Shown piece by piece: positions 31,538 through 36,916 of a stretch of 36,916 bases of DNA. The first letter of the stretch is position 1; each line of letters starts with the position of its first letter. Below the pieces are notes generated by a model, which was not told the origin of the DNA, made no database searches, and saw only the letters and a program-made list of their open reading frames with translations. Location: the IMG/VR virus record IMGVR_UViG_3300025655_000118, positions 1 through 36,916 of that record; one strand, written 5' to 3'. The position numbers and the translations under genes are program-made. This stretch comes from a virus.

Positions 31538-31566
31538 ATTAAACTATAATTCTTTCGAAAAGTCAA
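31538..31566 (-). promoter_or_regulatory. Possible sigma70-type promoter
   Basis: TTGACT (31566-31561) and TTTAAT (31543-31538) on the minus strand, spaced by 17 bases, immediately after the stop of the metallopeptidase gene. It would drive the candidate small RNA. Confidence 0.45.
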
Positions 31567-31569
31567 TTT

Positions 31570-32106
31570 TTATTTCTTATCCTTCCAATAACCACGTGGG
31601 TAGAAATCCTCAAACGCCCATGCGTTTTCTTTAGGATGCTTGAAGATGTCGTTGGCTTCCGCCCACATTTCAAATAGTCCACGCTCCCATCCGTGTGCTT
31701 CTAACTCCCACGGTTGTTCCCAATAATTCATGTGGTCGGCGTATAGTTCGCCCTTGTACTTGGTCATCGGAATAAAGCTGGTGCGTCTACTGAGACCTTT
31801 CATTTCTTCGGTAGCGTACTGCTTGACGTGTACCATTTCGTGGGCGACCGTTGTAAGCATGTTACGAAGCGTCATACATGAGTCGACACGGATCTTAAAA
31901 TGCTTTGGTCGGCGTGCTTCTTCGTCTAGGACTTCCACGTCGCCGTATGATCCTTCCTTAAGGAAAAGATCTTTGTATAGTGAAATGCTAACTTCTAGTG
32001 AATCCGCCATGCGCTTAGACATGAGTTTATGCGCTACCCATCGTGCGATAGAATTGGTGGCTTTACGCTGGTCGGCGGTTCCGCCTCGTGTAATCGTCTT
32101 AATCAT
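31570..32106 (-). CDS. SprT-like zinc metallopeptidase
   Basis: The 178-aa protein has the zincin motif H89-E90-M-V-H93 in TTVAHEMVHVKQYAT and a likely third ligand E136 in ELEAHGWERGL. This is the layout of SprT/Spartan-like and related phage metallopeptidases (wEhEAhg helix after the HExxH helix). The N-terminus is basic. GAGGGAGA precedes ATG 32106, and a strong early promoter lies just upstream (32134-32162), so it is an early protein in the host cytoplasm. Possible roles include removing host proteins or DNA-protein crosslinks; these are inference. Confidence 0.75.
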   Translation of the reverse strand: MIKTITRGGTADQRKATNSIARWVAHKLMSKRMADSLEVSISLYKDLFLKEGSYGDVEVLDEEARRPKHFKIRVDSCMTLRNMLTTVAHEMVHVKQYATEEMKGLSRRTSFIPMTKYKGELYADHMNYWEQPWELEAHGWERGLFEMWAEANDIFKHPKENAWAFEDFYPRGYWKDKK

Positions 32107-32133
32107 TATCTGGTCTCCCTCAAATCAGATACT

Positions 32134-32162
32134 ATTATATCTCAAGCTGGGCTGGAAGTCAA
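32134..32162 (-). promoter_or_regulatory. Sigma70-type early promoter
   Basis: TTGACT (32162-32157), 17-base spacer, perfect TATAAT (32139-32134) on the minus strand. It drives the SprT-like gene. With the adjoining hairpin at 32173-32189 it forms a third promoter-plus-stem-loop cassette, divergent in sequence from the other two. Confidence 0.85.
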
Positions 32163-32172
32163 GTCCCCTGCC

Positions 32173-32189
32173 CATAAAATTTTTTTATG
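32173..32189 (-). terminator. A/T stem-loop over a stop codon
   Basis: CATAAAA/TTTTATG forms a 7-bp stem with a 3-base loop. The stem contains the TAA of the 70-aa gene and lies just before the early promoter. Weak as a terminator on its own, it holds the same relative position as the hairpins of the other early cassettes. Confidence 0.4.
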
Positions 32190-32397
32190 CGGCATTAAAT
32201 TTCTGGACTGCCAGCACGTGATTTTCCAGAGAGCCTTTTAATAATTCAATCTGTTTTTTATTCAGATTAATACTCCAAGCCAAATTCCGAATAAAAGATT
32301 CTAGATAACCAGCGGCATATCCATAACCATTATATTCAATCAATTCTTTATTTAATTTATCCGTCAAAACGGTAATAATCTCATAATCAGTATTCAT
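32185..32397 (-). CDS. Small hypothetical protein (70 aa)
   Basis: The start is the ATG at 32397 (MNTDYEIITV...), preceded by AGGAGAGAG; an earlier in-frame ATG at 32427 lies before that site and is not used. The protein is helical, with IITVLTDKLNKELIEY, GYAAGYLESFIRNLAW and KKQIELLKGSLENHV. No domain recognised. It ends an early three-gene unit (ArdC-like, 55-aa, 70-aa). Confidence 0.65.
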   Translation of the reverse strand: MNTDYEIITVLTDKLNKELIEYNGYGYAAGYLESFIRNLAWSINLNKKQIELLKGSLENHVLAVQKFNAA

Positions 32398-32410
32398 AAT
32401 CTCTCTCCTA

Positions 32411-32578
32411 TTATAATTTTTTAACAATTTCTTTCATACCGAAATAAAACCAATTTCCAGTAGGATGATGAATATCAATTACACCCATCATCATAGCGGT
32501 GCGAGAACTCTTTTTGGTATAATGATTACCATTTACAAAGAAATGATCACCAACTGCCAATTCTTTAAACATTTTCAT
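32411..32578 (-). CDS. Small basic phage protein (55 aa)
   Basis: A 55-codon frame starts at ATG 32578, preceded by GGAGG, and begins directly after the ArdC-like stop. The sequence pattern F-K-E-L-x-V-G-D-x-F-x-V-N-G-x-x-Y-T-K-K-S followed by RTAMMMG is a small beta-barrel-like pattern that recurs in short phage and plasmid proteins (LxxGDxFxxxGxxYxK). No function known. Too short for most gene finders, but start, spacing and pattern are convincing. Confidence 0.7.
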   Translation of the reverse strand: MKMFKELAVGDHFFVNGNHYTKKSSRTAMMMGVIDIHHPTGNWFYFGMKEIVKKL

Positions 32579-32579
32579 A

Positions 32580-32849
32580 TTATGCCTCCGCCAATTCTTC
32601 GGTTTGAGAATAATTAAATACGGTGAAGTATTTTGGGGCAGGAACCTTCTTTACCTTGCCAGTCAGCTTATCCTTCTTTTCAACCTTCACTACACGCATC
32701 AGACCGATGCCCTGCTCACCCTTGCGGACGGTGCGACCGATGGTACGAGCCTGACGGAAGGTGAGGAAGCGTGGATCGTCAAACCCAGCTGCTTCTAGTA
32801 CGATAGCGTTGTTGCCAGTATAGGGATTTCCAGTAATAGCATTGATCAT
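32580..32849 (-). CDS. ArdC N-terminal-domain-like protein (antirestriction family)
   Basis: The 89 residues NAITGNPYTGNNAIVLEAAG, PRFLTFRQARTIGRTVRKGE and YFTVFNYSQTE match the order of the ArdC N-terminal domain. That order is N-x-x-[ST]G-x-x-Y-x-G-x-N, then P-R-[FW]-[LM]TF-x-Q-A, V-R-K-G-E-x-G, and a closing FNxxQ. This domain binds single-stranded DNA in plasmid ArdC antirestriction proteins. The metallopeptidase domain normally C-terminal to it is missing here, although an unrelated-looking zincin (SprT-like) is encoded two genes downstream. It is the first gene after early promoter cassette copy 2, so it is expressed early, as would suit protection of incoming DNA. Antirestriction function is inference. 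Confidence 0.75.
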   Translation of the reverse strand: MINAITGNPYTGNNAIVLEAAGFDDPRFLTFRQARTIGRTVRKGEQGIGLMRVVKVEKKDKLTGKVKKVPAPKYFTVFNYSQTEELAEA

Positions 32850-32886
32850 AATATAGTCCTCTCTCTTTCACTCAATCAATGCACCT

Positions 32887-32915
32887 ATTATATCCGATCC
32901 TGACAGGGGTGTAAA
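32887..32915 (-). promoter_or_regulatory. Sigma70-type early promoter
   Basis: TTTACA (32915-32910), 17-base spacer, perfect TATAAT (32892-32887) on the minus strand. It drives the ArdC-like, 55-aa and 70-aa genes. Confidence 0.85.
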
Positions 32916-32953
32916 GTCCCTGGACGAACTTTTTTCCCTGAATGTTTTTATGA

Positions 32954-33021
32954 GGGCATAAAATAGACTTATGCCCCCACCATTATAAATCAATGACTTG
33001 CGATCGGTGCTAAGTCATTGA
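32954..33021 (-). terminator. Two stem-loops after gp41
   Basis: On the minus strand the first hairpin is TCAATGACTT/AAGTCATTGA (33021-33012 with 32999-32990, 10 bp, 12-base loop), followed by TTTATAAT. The second is GGGCATAA/TTATGCCC (32976-32969 with 32961-32954, 8 bp). They lie between the gp41 stop and the early promoter and probably end the replication transcript, though U-runs are poor. Confidence 0.6.
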
Positions 33022-33026
33022 TTTTA

Positions 33027-34412
33027 TTAGACCTTCAAACCACCGAATTTAGAGGTCTTGTCAGGACGCTCACGAGTCCCAAATGTATTGATTGGTCCAG
33101 CGTCCTCCTCATGGATCAGGTCATCCTGAGCGGACTGCTCAGCGTCGTACAACCTCATCTTTGGACGGTCTATACCCACTACAAACTTTTTATTGGTATT
33201 TGGATCTCCATAACGATTCTTTAATTGTTTTACCAAAACCTGATTTAATTGATTTAATTCATCATTAGAAATAATGGCAATCATAAAATCGGCAGTTGCA
33301 GGTAATCCAAATGATTCAGAAGTATCTTCCAAACCAATATCAGAATTGGTATATCCAGAACGAGTAGTCTGAGTCGCTGACCAAATTGGAACATTCTGCT
33401 CCACTGCCAATCCTCTTAATTCCTCGGCGATCGCTTTAATGTAGGAATAAGTATTAACCGATCCACCCATTTTCATTCTACTGGATGCACAAATATTGAG
33501 ATAATCAATGTAGATAATATCTGGTTTAAATGACTTTTTGAGTTTAAGTTCATTAATCAAATGTCTAAAATGTCCCACGTTTGCAGCAGCTGTTGGATAT
33601 TCTTTAACAATTAACTTGCCAGTGGTTTTATTGCGAATCCGATCCATCTTTTTATCATAAGATGCTTTCGGCAATTCAGCCAATTCATCCAAACGAACAT
33701 TCAACATATTGGCGTCAATACGCTCCGCAATCTTTTCTTCTGCCATTTCCAGAGTAATGTATAATACATTCTTTCCGTCTAGGAGATTTGCCGTTGCCAT
33801 ATGACACATCGCCAAAGATTTACCCACGCCTGTACCAGCAAGGATAATGTTCAGGGATTTCTTCGGAACCCCACCTTTGGTAATCTTGTTGAGATAATCA
33901 AGGTCAAACGGAATACGCTCTTCGACACGGTGGTAAAAATCAAATCGAGCATCGCTATTATCAAGAAGGTCATGCCCGACATTAGGATCAAAAGAAACAG
34001 CAAGGGCATCAGAAAGAAGCTGAGGAATCGCTCCTTTGTCCCTTTTCCCATCGCCATCGATGATCGAGATAGAGTCCATAATCGCATTGTAGATTGCCTT
34101 TTCTTGACAGAACTTTTCAGTTGTACTTACAAGCCAGTCTTTATCGTCATGCTCTTCATCGGTCAATGTATTAACATACCGAGCAATGTCTTCAAACTGC
34201 TTGTCGTTTAGATTGGAGCGATTGTCAATCTCAATCGTCAATGCCTCCCTTGATGGGAGAGCATTAAATTTGCCAATAAACTTGTCGAGTTCTTCGTAGA
34301 TAACCTTCTCTGTGATGTCAGAGAAGTATTCAGGTTTTAGATAAGGGAGTGTACGTCTTGCATAATCCTCAGAGTGCAGGAGATTCTTCAGTATCAGATG
34401 TTCCGTTCTCAT
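33027..34412 (-). CDS. 41: Replicative DNA helicase gp41 (DnaB-like)
   Basis: The 461-residue protein has Walker A AGTGVGKS (192-199), Walker B KPDIIYIDYLN (297-306 region), a LEMAEEKIAERI segment after the nucleotide site, and a C-terminal RYGDPNTNKKFVVGID arginine-finger-like region, as in T4 gp41 and DnaB. It is a hexameric 5'-3' helicase that works with primase gp61 and polymerase gp43. The start overlaps the 106-aa gene by 44 bases. Its 3' end abuts an early cassette, which separates the replication genes from the accessory island. Confidence 0.95.
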   Translation of the reverse strand: MRTEHLILKNLLHSEDYARRTLPYLKPEYFSDITEKVIYEELDKFIGKFNALPSREALTIEIDNRSNLNDKQFEDIARYVNTLTDEEHDDKDWLVSTTEKFCQEKAIYNAIMDSISIIDGDGKRDKGAIPQLLSDALAVSFDPNVGHDLLDNSDARFDFYHRVEERIPFDLDYLNKITKGGVPKKSLNIILAGTGVGKSLAMCHMATANLLDGKNVLYITLEMAEEKIAERIDANMLNVRLDELAELPKASYDKKMDRIRNKTTGKLIVKEYPTAAANVGHFRHLINELKLKKSFKPDIIYIDYLNICASSRMKMGGSVNTYSYIKAIAEELRGLAVEQNVPIWSATQTTRSGYTNSDIGLEDTSESFGLPATADFMIAIISNDELNQLNQVLVKQLKNRYGDPNTNKKFVVGIDRPKMRLYDAEQSAQDDLIHEEDAGPINTFGTRERPDKTSKFGGLKV

Positions 34413-34689
34413 TCGCTTGTGCTTCCAATTGTTCTTGAATAATATTGACTAGAATACCACCTAGGATACCCTTATCATTCTCTTCTGTCAAGTCACAATT
34501 ATTTGGATTGTCAACAGTAATTGTATTGAATGTTAGCGTTGCGCTACCATCTTCATCAAGGTCTTCGCCAATCTTAACTACATCATATTGATAAACAAGA
34601 CCAGCATATTCACCGTCTAGAATTTTAATGCACCAATGATCATCGTGAAAACCATTGGGGTGTTCTACAACCTCAAACTTCGGAATCAT
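34369..34689 (-). CDS. Conserved hypothetical protein between uvsX and gp41 (106 aa)
   Basis: The frame can be opened at a TTG (34695), but GGAGG lies six bases before the ATG at 34689 (MIPKFEVVEHPNG...), which is chosen. The protein has a compact beta-rich N-terminal part (DDHWCIKILDGEYAGLVYQYD) and a helical, acidic C-terminus. A protein of this size and start is common between uvsX and gp41 in marine T4-type phages. Its position suggests a recombination/replication accessory role; none is known. Confidence 0.7.
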   Translation of the reverse strand: MIPKFEVVEHPNGFHDDHWCIKILDGEYAGLVYQYDVVKIGEDLDEDGSATLTFNTITVDNPNNCDLTEENDKGILGGILVNIIQEQLEAQANENGTSDTEESPAL

Positions 34690-35725
34690 CTTCAACCTCC
34701 TCTACTGGGCGTTCTTCATGTTGTCCATACTTATATTCCTTTGCCGCAGCAGCGTCAATTTGCTTTAACAACTCAGGTGTAAAATACTTTTCTGGTTCCT
34801 CGTTGATATTCTTACCAAATACCTTCGTACCATCAGGCAACTCATAACGAGTAGAAACCTTCTTGATAATATCATACTTCTCAGCAAGGTCAAGCAGACC
34901 ATAGTAACGATCAAGTCCCTTATCATAGGACAACTTAATCTCAGACTTCTTACCTTCCTTCGTGAAGCGAGACTTATGCATGGTTGCCTTGATGATGTTA
35001 CCAACAATCTCAGTGCCGTCTTTGTCTTTTTTCTTACCCAGCATCACAATAGAGGATGCGGCATACTTCAGACCAGAGCCACCTGAGATTTCTTTGGTGG
35101 GGATATATGCTCCAACCACATCATAGACGTGGTTGGTTACGAGCAGCGGAACATTCGCCTTTGCCAATTTGAGAGACAGAACACGGAACGTGCCACGAAG
35201 CAACTGTGCCTTCGTCATATCACGTGCGTTCTTACCTGACTCGGTGTCCTCTAGTTCTTTTTGTGAGGACAACATACCGAGTGAGTCAAGCACCATCATC
35301 ATCTTGGGCTTTTCCTTGTCGGTCGTCTCGATGTAGTTGGTAAGGATACGAGTTGCGCTCGTACGAAACTCTTCAATAGAAGTAGGTTCGGCAATCACCA
35401 CACGGGATACATCAATCCCACGGTCTGCCATCATGTCTTTAGTGACTGCTGCTTCGGTGTCGAAGTAAATAACACCAGCATCCTTGTTCTGATCAAGGAA
35501 CGTCTTCAGTACACTTAGAACAAAGAATGTTTTACCAGTCGCTGACTCACCAGCAAAAGCAGTAATCTTATTGTTTGGTACACCGCCATAGATGCTACCA
35601 GAGATCAACGCATTGAGTGCATAGGATCCAGTATCAATTGTTCCTGAGAACTCAGAGCTGTTGCCTCCTTCACTGAGGAGATTGGCGTTGTCAATGCCCT
35701 TCACCATATCTTTCAAAAAATTCAT
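34673..35725 (-). CDS. uvsX: UvsX recombinase (RecA-like)
   Basis: The 350-aa protein has Walker A GESATGKT (59-66), the glutamate in FDTEAAV, Walker B MMMVLDSLG (142-150), an L2-type region after VTNHVYDVVGAY, GSGLKYAAS, and an acidic C-terminal tail (VEEVEDDSEV). It is the T4-type strand-exchange protein for recombination-dependent replication. A strong sigma70-type promoter is placed at 35749-35777. Confidence 0.95.
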   Translation of the reverse strand: MNFLKDMVKGIDNANLLSEGGNSSEFSGTIDTGSYALNALISGSIYGGVPNNKITAFAGESATGKTFFVLSVLKTFLDQNKDAGVIYFDTEAAVTKDMMADRGIDVSRVVIAEPTSIEEFRTSATRILTNYIETTDKEKPKMMMVLDSLGMLSSQKELEDTESGKNARDMTKAQLLRGTFRVLSLKLAKANVPLLVTNHVYDVVGAYIPTKEISGGSGLKYAASSIVMLGKKKDKDGTEIVGNIIKATMHKSRFTKEGKKSEIKLSYDKGLDRYYGLLDLAEKYDIIKKVSTRYELPDGTKVFGKNINEEPEKYFTPELLKQIDAAAAKEYKYGQHEERPVEEVEDDSEV

Positions 35726-35748
35726 AATTTACTCCATTAGAAAGCAAT

Positions 35749-35777
35749 ATTATACTAGGATCTATATACTTCGTCAA
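35749..35777 (-). promoter_or_regulatory. Sigma70-type promoter of uvsX
   Basis: TTGACG (35777-35772), 17-base spacer, TATAAT (35754-35749) on the minus strand, overlapping the 3' end of the 87-aa gene, about 24 bases before the uvsX ATG. Confidence 0.8.
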
Positions 35778-36018
35778 GTTTATCGCTAAACAATTCAATT
35801 TTATCCATGCGGTTTGGCCAATAGATGTAATCCTTCTCTGGATTCAAACGCAGGTTGTTTAACAGCGGTTGAAACATATTGTACAACTTGTCGATCTTAT
35901 CGTGTAGGTGTTCAACATCAGTTGATGCTGATTCAGCTGCTGCTTTAGTTTGTCTTACAACTTCCAGCTCGTCTTCAGTGACAGCTGTAAAGCCAAAGTC
36001 AAAGTCGAAATCGCTCAT
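35755..36018 (-). CDS. Conserved protein downstream of gp43 (87 aa)
   Basis: The start is the ATG at 36018 (MSDFDFDFGFTAVTEDEL...), which overlaps the gp43 TGA (ATGA) and has AAGGAT upstream; the earlier frame start at 36060 lies inside gp43. The acidic aromatic N-terminal repeat DFDFDFGF is followed by a coiled-coil helix (TDVEHLHDKIDKLYNMFQPL) and a DYIYWPNRMDKIELF segment. I recognise it as a conserved protein of marine T4-type phages between gp43 and uvsX. Function unknown. Confidence 0.75.
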   Translation of the reverse strand: MSDFDFDFGFTAVTEDELEVVRQTKAAAESASTDVEHLHDKIDKLYNMFQPLLNNLRLNPEKDYIYWPNRMDKIELFSDKLDEVYRS

Positions 36019-36916
36019 GAGAAAAATCCTTCTAGTGTGCTTCGTTTCTCTGGATTCCACCCAACACTGTTAAGAATAATCTTCAGAGGTTCAAGGAATG
36101 CCTTGTCAAACTGTAGATCGTAGTCAATGTAACTTTCTAGACCGAAGTCTTTCGGCAAGGTAGAAAGAACACTAAGAACATTTTGCCTAACAGGATTTGG
36201 AGTCTGTAGATAACAGAATTTAATTTTCTCGCCATCTTTGATACGCTCATATCGCTTCTCCAACTTATGTTGTTTGAGCAGATGATTATAAAGTAATGCA
36301 CCTCTGACATGAATCGGTGTTCCCTTTGGAATCTCCAACTCTTTACTGCCAGTGGTATATTTAGCCAGGTCTGAGATAGAGCGTGGGAACGCTACATCTT
36401 CAAATGGAAGTGTTCTAAACTTTTCACGGAACTCGGCAATATAATCTTGTACTGTCTGCTCGTCTGAATTTACGATAAGTCCAATTGCTTTCTTCAACGC
36501 ATCACGGCATACCGCTGGTGTTGATGACTTGACTGTTTCAATACCCATCATCTTCAGCTTCGGTTCCGCATAGCGGACACCTTCGTTGTCATATACATTT
36601 AGAATATAACGCTTCTTCGCAGTCCAGATGCCCTTGTTAGCGATTGCTTCTCGCTTCATAAACATCTTCTGCGCATAGGCATTCATATTCTTAGCAAGGT
36701 CTTCATAACTCTGATCAATAAACGGTTCAATTTTCTGTCGAGCAACTGAGTCCAAGAATGACACGGTCTTAGCAACTTCTTGTACTCCACCTCTTTTTTC
36801 AAAAGACTTGTGTACCAACATGTCAAACCTAATGTACAACGAGTCTGTGTCTGACGCAATGACATAATCTTCTCCATCTGTTTTCAATAGATTATTTAGA
36901 TATTCGTTCATCCGTC
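36015..36916 (-). CDS. 43: DNA polymerase gp43, C-terminal part (cut by window edge)
   Basis: About 300 residues are visible; the frame has no stop before the edge, so an internal Met at 36911 is not the true start. It contains palm motif C as ASDTDSLYI (DTDS, metal-binding aspartates). It also has REAIANKGIWTAKKRYILNVYD (KKRY motif of family B polymerases), EPKLKMMGIETVKSSTP, FHIRG-like PIHVRGALLYN, and a C-terminal TLEGFFS resembling the sliding-clamp binding tail of T4/RB69 gp43. The YGDTDS of T4 is ASDTDS here. Replicates the phage genome with gp41 and gp61. Confidence 0.95.
   Translation of the reverse strand, partial: RMNEYLNNLLKTDGEDYVIASDTDSLYIRFDMLVHKSFEKRGGVQEVAKTVSFLDSVARQKIEPFIDQSYEDLAKNMNAYAQKMFMKREAIANKGIWTAKKRYILNVYDNEGVRYAEPKLKMMGIETVKSSTPAVCRDALKKAIGLIVNSDEQTVQDYIAEFREKFRTLPFEDVAFPRSISDLAKYTTGSKELEIPKGTPIHVRGALLYNHLLKQHKLEKRYERIKDGEKIKFCYLQTPNPVRQNVLSVLSTLPKDFGLESYIDYDLQFDKAFLEPLKIILNSVGWNPEKRSTLEGFFS

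Larger units (their letters stand above)
32850..33029 (-). repeat. Early promoter/stem-loop cassette, copy 2 (PeSL-type)
   Basis: This spacer between gp41 and the ArdC-like gene is a diverged duplicate of 1079-1240, running from the upstream stop codon to the downstream ribosome binding site and ATG. It has one extra segment (about 32977-33004), which creates a second hairpin. Confidence 0.8.

Noticed and set aside
31430-31540. 33-codon minus-strand frame in the orphan transcription unit
   Set aside because: No ribosome binding site, and the composition is not protein-like; kept as a candidate RNA instead.
1-36916. tRNA genes and CRISPR arrays
   Set aside because: No cloverleaf-like T-arm/acceptor combination and no regularly spaced direct repeats were seen in the few non-coding gaps, none of which exceeds 300 bases.

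Overview
This window looks like a piece of a T4-type (marine-style) myovirus genome. Every gene I can support lies on the minus strand, so transcription runs from position 36916 toward 1. The phage assignment rests on DNA polymerase gp43 (C-terminal part), UvsX, replicative helicase gp41 and primase gp61, on exact T4-type late promoter octamers (TATAAATA), and on a set of proteins carrying T4-style capsid-targeting propeptides. No photosynthesis genes, tRNAs, integrase or CRISPR array were seen. The host cannot be named from this sequence.

Layout in transcription order. (1) 36.9-33.0 kb is the replication/recombination core: gp43, an 87-aa conserved protein, uvsX (own sigma70-type promoter), a 106-aa protein, gp41. 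(2) 33.0-31.4 kb is an early accessory island built from promoter-plus-stem-loop cassettes. It holds an ArdC-N-like protein, two small proteins, a SprT-like metallopeptidase, and a promoter-to-terminator unit without a convincing ORF (candidate small RNA). (3) 31.4-26.5 kb is a late cluster: a possible nuclease, then four consecutive overlapping genes (PD-(D/E)XK nuclease, ParB/Srx-like protein, small helical protein, ligase-fold nucleotidyltransferase), each opening with a 10-residue leader ending in [L/I]-x-E like the T4 internal-protein leader. A small membrane protein and a homing-endonuclease-like gene follow. (4) 26.5-17.4 kb holds two giant modular proteins (1469 and 1417 aa) with a Dps ferritin gene between them. 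The giants contain many [L/I]-[D/N]-E sites of the prohead-protease type and look like packaged polyproteins. (5) 17.3-13.1 kb is virion structural genes. (6) 13.1-6.6 kb is primase and nucleotide metabolism: gp61, a 2OG-Fe(II) oxygenase, thyX, nrdA, an HNH homing endonuclease, and a glutaredoxin-NrdB fusion. (7) 6.6-1.2 kb is a surface-glycan type cassette: GIY-YIG-like protein, 2OG oxygenase, TylF-like methyltransferase, sulfotransferase, GT8-like glycosyltransferase, a second homing-type gene, and a two-domain glycosyltransferase. (8) Below 1.2 kb another early cassette drives small, mostly membrane, proteins.

The main inference is that regions 3 and 4 encode cargo packaged in the head and delivered with the DNA: a nuclease, a ligase-like enzyme, a ParB-like protein, perhaps a Dps and an adenylyltransferase-like domain, and many small domains released from polyproteins. 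The mobile part consists of at least three homing-type genes. Two of them share a duplicated leader (late promoter plus a hairpin with a compensatory base change). Near-duplicate early promoter/stem-loop cassettes flank accessory modules. All function calls come from reading motifs by eye; no database search was run.
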